Origin: Anas platyrhynchos | Lineage: Eukaryota > Chordata > Aves > Anseriformes > Anatidae | NCBI RefSeq assembly: GCF_047663525.1 | Contig: NC_092587.1 | Location: forward strand, 195,297,501-195,361,500 | Length of the DNA: 64,000 nucleotides | Direction: 5' to 3' | Shown: positions 44,946-56,900 of the stretch, in pieces | Layout of the letters: every line of letters starts with the position of its first letter | How positions within the stretch are numbered: position 1 is the first letter of the stretch | The notes under the pieces: model-generated | The model's database searches: none | What the model was told of the DNA's origin: nothing | The model's input: only the letters and a program-made list of their open reading frames with translations | Program-made: the position numbers and the translations under genes

Positions 44946-47829
44946 TATTTGATAATTATCTGTCCCCAGCAGACGGTTTAAAACCGGCAGAAGAGCGTTT
45001 TGGTGGGGTTGGGTTTGGGCTCAGTTTGGCAGTGTTACTTTGATTTTTGAGCAAGCAGCCTTGGCAGCAGCATTTCCTCCTTGGAGAGTGGAGGCCAGAT
45101 TTTTGAGCTGGACTGCTGGGTGCGGGTGCATGTGAAAGAGAAATTTATTCTTCTGGACACGGCAAGGAAAGCTTTTGTGCTTTCTGCCTCCCTGCATTTC
45201 CCACGAGCTGACATGTGTTTATTTATCTGGTGGTGTTACTTTTCATGGTGCAGAGTGGAACAGAAAATATCCCGTCTTTTATACATATATCTGCATGTAT
45301 ATATGTGCCCTCCAGCACTTCGCTGTTTATATTCTTTGTGTTATATATAAACAGTTAGCTCTGGAGGGCATTCCTCAGCGGGTTAAGCGTTGAACTGGTG
45401 AGTCCAAAGTTCTGCAGTCGCAAATCCCCAGCGGCCCTTCCTTCCCTTCGTTCCTCTGCCATGGGCTGAGCAGCGTTCATTTCGCCCCGTGCAAATGAGG
45501 AGCTCGCTTTCACAGGCATCGCTGTGTTATTCTGCTCAGGTTGTTCCGTTGCAGCCGTCACCCTGGTGGCCGATGTCTTCCTCCGAGTGTGTTAAGTGCT
45601 GTTTGTCACCAGTCCCAGGTGACTCGTTCGGCTTTTATCCCTCTCCAAGTCGCGCTGGATTTATTGTTGGAACGATTGTTATTATTTTCTGTGCTCAGAA
45701 GGATGACTGCGAACACGGCCTGCTCCCCAGATGTAGTCCGCAAGCAGGTGAAAAAAAAAAAAAGGGAAAACAGTCCTGCAAAGATGGTGTAGCCGAGGAA
45801 GAGAGAAATGGATTAATTCCCCCTGCTCCCCTAAATTCTTATCAACAGCAGTCCAAAGCTGGAATAGCCATGGGTTTGTCTCAGTCCCCTGAGGACATCC
45901 CCGGGAGACAGGGCTGCCCGGCTGGTGCCGAGAGCCAAGTTTTGCTTGTAAAACTTTGATTTAGGTGGTTGTTGTATGTGGAGATCCTTTAAATGAGCGT
46001 AGAAACCCTGGCATTGTTTCCTAATAACTTTTTTTAATGATCTGTGTTGTACTTGCTGAGGTTTGGACTGCTGGGTTGCTGCTGGCCTGCCAGGGAGCCC
46101 TGCATAGTAGTCTCATTTTCTGGTCTGGATGCACGCAGCTTTGGGAAGCTCTTTGAAAGCAAACAGGACGAGGTGCAGCGGTGTTAGGGTGCGGGGAACA
46201 AGAGGGGACTGCAGTGCGGACCTGTTCCTCGAAGGTGGGCTGGGACCTTTTTGATGAACCAAGCTCGGTGCCACACGACGAAACGTTCTGTGCGTGAGGT
46301 GGCAGACCGCTGCCTGGGGCTTCTGAGGGATAGAGACAATTTCTGTAGCCGAGACAGACGAAATGAGTCACATTGCTTTTTGTGGGTCGAAAACTTTGAT
46401 TTGCTGTCCCGGGCCTTGGAGCCATTGGGGCAGGACGGACCTGGGCACCCCTGAACATCTCAGTCCCCCTTGGCTCCGAGAACGTTCTCGGCACCAACCC
46501 CAAGGAGACACCCCGGGGGCTGTGTAAAGGTTATCATTTAATGAGAAGTTCAGCCAGTGAACTTGTTAAATGTCTGCTAGTTTAGGAGCCTTTTCAGCCC
46601 TAATTCTCCAGCCAAATCGTTTACTTTGAAGCTTTTTAGCCTCCGAATGCATTTAATGAAAGTCTCTGCCATTCTGAAACTGTCTAACAGACTGTTTCCG
46701 CCACCAAAGTTTCTGTAGACAGTGAGCAGCTTGTGAACAGCTTGCCTGGAGGTGACGAGGTCTCCAAGGCCAACCCATGGCTCCTTAACTTCCCCGACTA
46801 GTACAGCTCGTCCTCTGATCCTGCTCTCACATCCCCTGCAGTGCTCAAATTGAGTCCCCTGAGCATAGCACCACGACGAAGGACAGTGAAACAGCTCCTG
46901 TTTCTTCTCTGCTGAGAAATGTGACTCCAGCAGAAATGTTAGTCGCTCTGTGGGAAAATCTGAAGCTTAGAAAGGTGTGTCTGAGTCAGACCCAGAAGCT
47001 GCTTTGCTGAAACTTTGACTTATCTCGCTCCTATTTCTTCTCTCCTGGCAATGAGCGCTGCCTGCAGAAGGTGTATGTGGTCTTCGGTTAGCTTGCAGTG
47101 ACCAAAAAACCCCACAGCTAGGTTAGTCAGTTAGCAGGTTCAGAAAGACCGTAACATGCTGCTCTTCCTCTTCTTAACTGCTGGCAACGGTCCTTCCTAC
47201 CAAGATATCATCTTCAGAGGCCAGTTGTAGTCTGCCTTTCTTATCAAGCCTGCGAGCTGATGAAACTGAAACCTCACCCATGCCTAATTACTGAAAAGAA
47301 GGGCTCCACCACGGTCCCCTTGACACCTTTGGGAGGGGTAATATCCCCATTGCCCCATGTGTGCTGCACCTCAGGTGAGGTGTAGGCATTGCTGGAAGCT
47401 GGCAGCCTGCTCCAGCTGCCAGAGCACTGGGATAGAGGCAGTGGTCTCGGCTGCAGAAAAGAAGGAGCTGGTGCCAACTGAAATGTGGATCACTTGTTCA
47501 ACTTAACAGTATTAAGAGACTATTTTTTAATTTATTTTTTATTCTTTTTAGATGAAAGCACAGACTATTTACACCCCAGATTTCCCATGAGAAGCCTCCC
47601 GTAGCCACCTGAGAGCAAACCTGTGAATTGGTCATACCTTGTCAAGTTCTTCCAAAGTATTCGTAGATGCAGGTAGTAATCCATAACTGTACTGAAGTGC
47701 CAACACTAAAACCTAGCACAAGACACTTACAACTCTCAAGCAAAAGTTCTTAGGTGAGCACACAGTAAACTAAAAGCCCAGTGTTTCTACTCTGAGTCTA
47801 GGATCTGTTCAGCAGATTACTCCTGGTAT

Positions 47830-47915
47830 TTCACTTCCATAAACCTCAGTTTCCTCCATGAAAAATACTATTTATCACCTTTGTAAAGCGCACTGAGATC
47901 TGATGGTGAGTTTTA
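47830..47915 (+). mobile_element. MIR/L2-like ancient SINE remnant
   Basis: 'aaacctcagtttcctcca', followed after an AT-rich stretch by 'tttgtaaagcgcactgagat', matches the 3' half of MIR and its amniote relatives (CTCAGTTTCCTCATC ... GTAAAGCGCTTTGAGAT). It is highly diverged and limits are approximate. Confidence 0.55.
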
Positions 47916-49104
47916 TGGCTTAGAAGCCAAGTTCATTATTGATGGAGCCTGAGACAGGATATCTGAACGTTTGCTTTGGCAAAGCTGCAGGCAATGTATA
48001 TGTGTTGATGGATTCTTCTTATTTGACTTTTGTGTTTTGAGCCTTTGAGGTGCACTCCAATCACCTTTTCAGCCTTTGTCCCACAGGTATGAGGACTGGA
48101 AACGTAAACTCAAATGAGTCTTTTACATAATGATGTGACTCCCGGCTGGGTTTTTATTTGAGGCAGCGTGTTGCCCCAGACTCACAATGAAAGTGCAAGA
48201 TGTGGCAGTGCTCCTTACGCTTCATATTTTCTTGCTTCACTTGCTCTTCATTTTGCATCAGTTTGTGCTCAAATTAGTCTCCCAATTAAGTCGGCTGCGT
48301 CCGAGCACTGCGTGCATTTGATGCTCCAGCAGCCCGGGTGCAGAGTGGGACTGGAACTGAGAGCGTACACCGAAGTCATCTGCTTTCTGGTGAGGCTGCA
48401 GCTGCACCCCAGCAGTAAGTAGCAGGTGGGAGCCGCTTTGTCCTGCATATGCTGCCTCCCATTTGCTAGGAGAATGATCCTGTAGTAATAGGGGAAGGTT
48501 TGTGTCTATGGCTCAGGGTCGGAGGAAGGCTCAGAGGTATTTCTTAATCAAATAACGTGAACAAGCACAAAATTCCAACACACTTAGTGAGGAATTATAT
48601 ATAAATTGATTTAATTTGTAAATACATCATGCCCCTGGCTTCACGCACAGGTGTTGCCATTTCCCTGACAAAATTCCTTTCGTTCAGAAATGGCTCCCGT
48701 AGCTATTTTTATCTGTGCCACTCATTTGTTGTGATGTGCTTTTAAGCCCAGCTGAATCGAGGTGCAGAGAAATTAGAACCAGTTAGAAATCAGCATGAAG
48801 GCACAGCGAGGAAGCAGCTCTTGCAAAGCAGTGTACCTGCTGCCCGAGCCTGATGCGGACTGAAAGAGACGGTAAGATCCTGGACGTGCAGATGAAACCC
48901 CAAGAAGTTTCATCTTGGCTACTCTGCTTTGAAACAAAACACGCCGTTGTGCAACAGCCGTCGCTGTGGTACCCTGGCGTTATTACAGAGCTCTTCAGGC
49001 ACCTCCCCACCGTAGGTGTTACACAAACACCCAGTGAGAACCGTGCCCTTCCCTGCATACCTTAGGGCCTCGGGAGACAAGATAGACAAAGAATGGAAAG
49101 AGGA

Positions 49105-49220
49105 ACAGAAGCACAGAAAGGTCAAGTGTCTTGCCCAAGGTCAAACGGCAGGTCAGTGGCAGAGCTGGGAACAGAGCCCAGATTTCCTGACTCCTAGTCC
49201 AGCGCTCTATTAATCATCCC
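49105..49220 (-). mobile_element. MIR SINE remnant, reverse orientation
   Basis: 'gcacagaaaggtcaagtg', 'cttgcccaaggtcaaac' and 'cagtggcagagctgggaa' are the reverse complement of the MIR core (GCTCTGCCACT ... GTGACCTTGGGCAAG). 'Ctcctagtccagcgctctat' continues the tRNA-related end. It is old and diverged. Confidence 0.75.
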
Positions 49221-49429
49221 CTCGCTTTGTGTTCTGCGGCCTGTTACTGGCCATAGGAAATGTGAGGAAGACTTTCCGACAGCTTCAGAGCAACTTCTCA
49301 GTTTTGGAAACTATTGATCATCAGCACACTATTGAGATAAAGAGGTCGTGTACGGGACATGAGCACTAGGGGATTCAGAACTGAGTGCTCTAGGTATTGA
49401 TTTCATTCCAGGACGCTGGAAAGCCATAA

Positions 49430-49800
49430 TTTCATAATCTCAAACATTTACTCTTACTCAGATTTTTAAAACCTTTTTCTCCTTACGTTGTGTACAAAGT
49501 GGCTTGTTTTACAGAGTTACTCATCACAGTTAACTCCTACATCGGCACTTACCCTATAAATCATTTCTTCCTTGAAAACGAGTTACAACAGTTATTTAGT
49601 TAGCAGGACTTTTCTTCTCTGTGGAATTTATCAATGAACTAATTAAATAGTCAGAAAAGCAGAGTGTCAACAGTGCAGAGTCACTTGTAATTCTTACTTA
49701 TTTTAATTCCTCACTGTACGATGTGTTCAATTTTCAAAGTCTCTAAATGGAGTTATCTTGATCACAAAGTTAATTATACCTATGAGATTTTTTTTTTTCC
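49430..49800. other. AT-rich candidate enhancer in MAML2 intron 1
   Basis: A compact AT-rich island with many TAAT/ATTA and GTTAAC-like words lies in otherwise mixed intron DNA. It is suggestive of a conserved non-coding element by texture only. Confidence 0.25.
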
Positions 49801-50700
49801 TCCCCAAATTTTTGACTGGAGGCAAAACTCTGGTTAGGGTGGTAATGAGTTATCGAGAGTCTCTTGTAAACAATAGTATAATCACTTTCTTATAGTCATG
49901 GCAACAGCGTTTAAGCAATGAGCTTCCCGAACACAATGTACACTGTCTCCACTGAATAGCTATTGCAGTGCTGAAGTGTATGCTGCTCATTTTCAGAGGT
50001 CTCAGGGATATAAATTATTCAGCAAAACAACACTGCTTCAGCAGGCGTCTTTGAATTTGTTGTGTTTTGTACTAGCCAAAGACGGGTGCGTAGCTGGGCT
50101 GACGGGGCTGTGTTTAATTCTGCTCCCGCTGAATTCAGGGGTGTCTGTGTCAAGCCCTTCCAGCACTGTGTTACCTGTCGGTGTCATGTTTGCCATCCTG
50201 AGAAATCTCTAACGGGGAGAGCAGAAGGGCTCAGGAGGATGTGTGCCGTACAGATGTGTGGTGTGAGAGGAGGTTGCTAGGTGCAGTATGATGAATTTCT
50301 TTTAATTAGCAAGGGATTCATTACAACAGGGCCAATGCCTTTCTTGACGCAGAGGGTCACCTGCGTTCCTGCTCAGCGGGCTGGGGAGGCTCCTCGGAGA
50401 GTGGATGGCTTCAGAGGAAGCTTCAGTGCTGAACCCCAAGACAAGGATTTGCCTCTGACTTTTCTGTTTATTTTGTTCTTTACAGCTCTCTCATTCAAAT
50501 AACTAGACCTGGAGGAAAGACCTTGTTGGCAACAGTTGTTGTTTTGAGATGAGTCATTCCACCAGATTTCAGAAATGCCACCCCAGTGACAGTTGGCGAA
50601 AATGCTGCATGGGCTGTTCAGTTTATGTTTTTCACTTTGGAAAATCAGACCATTTATTTAGGGTTCTGTTGCTTTAGAAACCATCTCCAGACACTCCCAA

Positions 50701-50935
50701 TTTCCTTTCCTTTCCTTTCCTTTCCTTTCCTTTCCTTTCCTTTCCTTTCCTTTCCTTTCCTTTCCTTTCCTTTCCTTTCCTTTCCTTTCCTTTCCTTTCC
50801 TTTCCTTTCCTTTCCTTTCCTTTCCTTTCCTTTCCTTTCCTTTCCTTTCCTTTCCTTTCCTTTCCTTTCCTTTCCTTTCCTTTCCTTTCCTTTCCTTTCC
50901 TTTCCTTTCCTTTCCTTTCCTTTCCTTTCCTTTCC
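50701..50935. repeat. Perfect (TTTCC)47 pentanucleotide microsatellite
   Basis: Forty-seven uninterrupted TTTCC units fill 235 bp, flanked by less regular pyrimidine-rich sequence to about 50968. All apparent frames here are repeat artefacts. The purity implies recent expansion or an active, length-variable locus. Confidence 0.98.
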
Positions 50936-53900
50936 CTCTCTCCCCTTTCTTCCTGTTCCCTTTCCCTCACTGCTGTAGTATCTCAACATCTGAGCTTTCT
51001 AATGTTAATTCTGATCTGATTGGCCTCTCCCGAAACAGTTTGTGGGAAATACTATGGATGTGGCACTGTGGAACATCAGCCTAATGCAGGATTACGTTCT
51101 TTATTTCTGTAGATTTTGCCAGTTTGTAGTCAATTACTCTGTTTTCCAAAGAAGTTCATTCACTCTGCTTCTCCAAGAGCTTTTGATTCCGTGTCCTTCT
51201 GAGCTAGATACTCTTGGTCCTCAGCACTGGGCTGCTTACCTCTATGGCCCGGTTCCCGGAAATAGTTATGCGTGTGCCTAATTGTGCACACATGGGTAAT
51301 CACGCTGAAATCAAGATGTGTAGAATTAAGCAAGTCTAGAAGTATTTCCAGGGTTTGGTCTTTGTTCAACAAACAGGCCTCAGCCTGGCTGAAGCCCGCT
51401 ATGTTCTACCAAAATAAAGCTGAATTCAAGAGCAAGTAGCATATTAATTGTCAATTGACTTATTTCCTTAACACAGTTAATTCTATACTTTTAAAAACTA
51501 CTTTCCATTTTTCCTACAGATCCAGTCGCCCTTCCTTTCACGTTCTTTTTCCCTCCTCACTGCATAGCTCCCAGCAGACCTGAGCTGCTAGCCACACGAT
51601 CCGCTTTCGTAATGATTCGAGTTCCTATATTTCTTTTTTCCTACCAACTTTGTGCATTGCCATGATGGCTCCTAGGACAGATTTTGGCCAGCTTTTAAGG
51701 AGAGGGAGAGTCAACGGTGTTTCAGACCTTCACTTCCAAGAGCAGTATTAAATATAATCCTTATAATTACAGCACTGCCGCTTGGACTGCTGTAGTTCAG
51801 GCTGTGTCAATATGTCATCAAAAGCTCTCTTTCTCGGGAGCTGGAACTCGGTCTTGTTGATTGAGTTGAAATCTGATGGCCGGCAGCTGCAAACACACTC
51901 TGTCCCCATCCCCCTGCCTCCCTTGTGTTTTTTTCCTTTTACCACAAACTCCTTGCTTTCTGTCAAAGCCGTGAGTTTACAGACCAGAGATAACGACTGA
52001 TTCCAGGCTAAGTTACTCAGGGCCACCCCTCTGGGGCCGTCTATACCATCCTGCAAGTCATGCCCTGCCTGGGGCAACCTGAAGGCACAGTCTGCTGTCG
52101 GTGCCCGTACTGAACCTGAGAGCACAGCACGAGCACCGTCCTCAGCCCACGCTCAGCCCTGGTTGTTGGAGCCCTTCAGATGCTGCGTGTGTCACCCTCG
52201 GCAGCCAAAAAACTCCGGTAGGCACACCTGGGCTGACATCTGTGGGGCTCTTGTGTGAGCAGGGCTGGGAGTGCTTCAGTCTCTCCCCGCTCATGGCTTT
52301 GGCTGCTCGCCATGCAGACCTCGCTGTTCCTCTGAGTGCAGGCGTCAGGAGTGGGGCGATTCCCAGCAGCGGTTTGTACCGAAAATTTAGCACACACTCG
52401 TTTAGCCCCAGGGGACCATGGGGGGGTGGTGGGGAAAGAGCTTTGGAAAAAATAAAATAAAAATTGGCATCCAGCAGTTGCATAATGCGATCCTGTCATG
52501 GTGGGTACTTAAAAAATAAAACAAAACCCCAGCATTCATGCTCGGGATATTCAGGTTTTCAGAAGTGCCACTTGCCAACGCACAGTGACTGCTTTTCATA
52601 AGGCCTTTCAGGCCGTGTATTTACAGGTGGACCAGAATAGCTCCACAGAAGTTAATCCAGTCCGTTGAGTAAACAGTAGGTACTTCTAAAAGTTTCTATA
52701 TATACCGACTGTGTGTAAGGCCTCTAACATACATCTGTACCCTACACAATACATCTGAGGGGCCCTGGCAGAGCCGGGATGGCTACTGAGGTGGGTAACC
52801 CCCTCACTGCTGCGCTGGGTGTGCGTGCATTCTGCCAAACCCGTGAAGGGCGACTGCGTTTGGGTGACCGGTGTGTTACGGAAATGGCCCTTTATGTGGC
52901 TCCCAGAGCCCGCTCTGAGGACGTACTGTCTGTGCTCGGGTCTCCCAGCCCGTCATCTGAGCACAGCACAAGTCAGCAGGACTCTTCAGCACGGCCTCAC
53001 ACCACTCACTTTGGTCACAGCAGTCACACACGTCCCCTTTCCCTAGCAAAGTCCTTCCCTGCCGCCCCCTCCTCCACTCCCCAGCCCTATTAGCCTTTCC
53101 TCCTCCCTCTCACCTGGGTTATCCCCCTCCCTTCTCTCCTTTCCTGCTCCTGACTCTGCTTCGTGATGTTTTCCTCGCCTGGAAGAAAGGGCCAGAGGGC
53201 CAGGCTAAGAGGGAGATGCTGAACACATGGCTTCCACATGTGTCTTCCCTCTCACCGCCTCTCTGCTTCAGCTGGAATTCTGCTGACCACGAGTCTGCTC
53301 TCTCCTTAGGTTTCTAAAGGATGGGCTCAAAGCTCCTGCATCACTGTCACGAGAAACCTAGAGCAAAACCTCCTGTGAGCTGACAGCACGTTAGTGGGCT
53401 CGGTGGCCAGTCACTGCAGGCAGTGGGTGCTCGTGCACTGGGCGTGCAGTTGTGAATGCTCAGGCTCCCCTTCAGGAAAATACTTGAAGAATATGCTTAA
53501 ACATGCTTAAATGCTTCTCAGTTCGAGTGCTGCTTGCTGAACTGGGACCCCATATTGGAGAACACATCCTTAATTACTTCAACAAGTAATTAAGAGTATA
53601 GCAAACTTTTAAGAACAGAGGTATGTGCACTGCTTTGTGTTCTTAATGCATCATAATGAATAGGACAGGGTGTTGTGGGCAGGGCAGGAAATGTGGAGGC
53701 TCTCCTGGTCATCTCGTACATTTTGACTCATGCTTTGAGTGTTTCTGAGCTCTAAGTACATTTTGGTAGTGATGATGCCTATATGCCACAGTGATGTTTT
53801 GTAATGTGCTTGTGTTGCATGCTTATGTGAAGATCATTTAAAGAAATTACAATTAAATGAGGAGCAATTAAATCTTAGAAAGGAAATGTTCATGCTAAGT

Positions 53901-56900
53901 TAACAGTGTTTCTCTGTGTTGTACCCTTGGATTCCTCTCCTGCATCCAGCACTGGATCAATCTGGGAGCAAAGATTTGGAGTCCAAATCTTCTTGGCTTA
54001 TAACATCGAGGTATCTAATCTTTCCTGTATTGAACTGATACCAGTGGGAACTGGGCACCTAATTGGAGTTTTGGATCGCAGCCTAAAATCTCTGGAGTGC
54101 TTTGGAAAATTTATCCCTGGGAGATTTTGCCTGAGTCAAGAACACAGACGGGAGCCATTTCTCACCAAAAGCAACCGTGTGACATCAGCACCTCCGTGAG
54201 TCACCAGTTGGTTCCAGAGGTCAAAGTATTCCTCCTATTTGCCTAAGAAGTAGTTACCTATTTACTTTCTGAAATGTGGTACTAACATGACGTTTTGGCT
54301 TGCTGTACAGCAAAGGCGCTACTTTGAAACGCCTTGTATAAAGACAGGCCTTGTCATTTCTGTGAAAGTTAGAAATGCAAGGGAACAAATGTAAAAGGCC
54401 TGTTTCCTCCCTTGCTAGCGTGTGTGGTCTAGGAAAAATCCCAAATAGTGCTGGTAAGAGACAGTCCAGTCTCTTTTCTTGCCGATGATGTAAGTACTGC
54501 TCCTTCACTGAAGGCTGGGTCATTATTTTATCATTACCTTCTTCTGATCTGTCACCGTTTCTGCTTTTCCTCTATTTTTTTTTCTTATTTGCTGAACATA
54601 CGTTTTAAAAAATGAAGGCAATCATGTATTTAAAAAGGATTTACCTGCACAGAACTCTAGGCATACCACACACAGGCAGGTCCCTGCCAGGAAATCCAGT
54701 GCTAATGCCCAAATTCATTCTCTCGGGCTGTTTCTCACTGATGCTTGGTCCTTGCTGGGTCCTGGGACACCTGGGTTTCCAGGCACATGTGGTAACCATC
54801 GGTCTCAGCTTCATGTCAGAGGCCAGCATCATGAGCTGAGGGCAGAAGCAGAGCTGAAGGGCAAAGGAGGAGAGGGAAATTTTGCTGTCAGTGCCTGAAT
54901 ATTTCCCTGTACAAGAATATGACATGTTAGCAAAGGAAGCTTCAAAATTACTCTGGGAATAGGAAAGCAAATCAGTACAGGGCAGGATAATGATCCTTTC
55001 AAGGAGGATTCCTCTTTCAAAAAAAAAAAACAGACACTGATCCAATTTGTCCACGCTGCACAGCAGCAGTGAAACAAGCTCCAAGTGGCCCGATCTCATG
55101 TTTTATGAGCCCTAGCACAAAACATTCACGTGTCTAAAAGTTGTGGCCTTCCTTCTCCTACGACACTTCATCTGCTCAAATCAGGCTTTTTAATCTCTTT
55201 TTCCCCATCATTTTTCCCTGCCTCCCAACCCTCTCCCATTGGCATTAACCAGCTGCAAGTGCTTTGGGGGGAGTCCGGAGCTGCAGCATGGTGTGGAGCT
55301 GCCTGCCAGAGCTCCAGGCTCCCAAAATGGGCTGTAAGGGTGCAAAACTGCAGGAGCCATGCACCTGAAAGTAAAACAAAGCTGCCTGTAGCGAGCCACA
55401 GTGAAGTTCTGCATGATCAACCGTGCTGGTCAGACTCTCCCATGAGCCCCTCTTATCTAATCTACCCTATCAGTATCCTTACTGCATTTATTACCTTGTT
55501 ATCAAGGAATGACAGGAAGGAGATTGGGGTATTGGTAAAAGCACAAGGCAGAGAGGCAAAGCTGAGAGTTAACGCTGAGCAAAGGTTAAAAGAGCTTGAC
55601 CAGCAGGGCTCTGGGTGCTGCAAAAACCAAACCTCGTCTTTCTGTGTCCCGACGGCGTTGTGTGGTCAGGACCTGGTGGCTCAGCCTGTTCAGGGCTGGG
55701 GAGCGTGAGATCTGGAGCCCGGGAATGAGTTGTTGAAAGGTTTCCTGTGTCTTGGAGGGATTCGCAGCAAAATGCAAATGCAAGGCCACAGATGTCAGTA
55801 ATACCTCTGATCATTCTATGCAGGAGCACTATTAATGAGATTATCTTTCTGAACAAATCCTGTGGTTTCTGCACCCTTGGATTTCACTCGGTTTGCCTGA
55901 TGGGAATGAAACAGAGTTACTGACAGTGCTTGTCTCCACTTAGTTTTACTGGTGGCACCCCTCAGTAGACCATAGTTAGGATACCCCGGTTAATCCAATC
56001 TCCCTCCCCCTTTTTTGTGTCTGCTTTTGCACCACAGAAACACTTCCAGCATTTCCTCTTGGCTACTGAGGCAAGGGCTGCCTAGCTACACTGCAGCAGA
56101 AACTCCAGTGAGTAAGGGCTGAGGAAGATGCTTTACACAGCAAGTAATTCCTAAACAGTGACTCAAATGGGGGACTGCCCTCCTAGGACACAGCATCAGA
56201 AATGAGCAGTGGAGCTACGGGAAGCCACGCAGAAAGCTCCCTGCCCTCACAGGTAGGGGATACTGCGGTGTCAAGTCTTTCTGCAGGAGCCAGGACAAGC
56301 CATGCAGCAGTAGGCACAGGCAGGCAGAAGATGTGGTTATTTGTGAGCAAGTGGGCCCTGAGGTTGCTGTGGCTAGTGACAAGGGACACTTTCTGTGTGA
56401 GGTGACAGGTTCTGGAGTGGTTGGGTACAAAGCAGAAGGCGAACACGTAGACCTTTGGCTAGGGCAGGACCCTTCGGTTTTGTACGTGAACTCATGATTT
56501 TTGGATGAAAGAAAGGAGAGAATCTGTACCAATAGCAACAAGGCTGAAATTTCAGCTGGTTAAAAAGCCATTTGATCTTTGCTCTTATGGAATCCAATCT
56601 GATCTCCAGCTGAGACGTCCCCTTGGGGCTCACATCCTGGTGCATGTCTGCAGCCACCGCCAGCGGCCCACGGAGGAGAGAGGGGGGAATGTCACGGCTC
56701 CCCTTAGGCTCCCGAGCCTACCGACAGGAGCTTACCCGCAGCTGAGGCAGATTAACGCAAAGCTCCGTATTACTCTTCTGGGTCTGTAGGATTTGTAGGT
56801 TCTGAGGCTGCCGTGGAAGTGCATCATGCAGTTCCCAGAGTCCCAGGAGGGAGTTGAGTGTTGTGGTGTCTGCAGCAGGCACTGTGGCTGAGCTGATGAC

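Noticed and set aside
50654-50989. Long repetitive frames on both strands (Phe-Leu-Ser-Phe-Pro or Lys-Gly-Lys-Glu-Arg repeats)
   Set aside because: They are translations of the perfect TTTCC microsatellite, which leaves several frames open.
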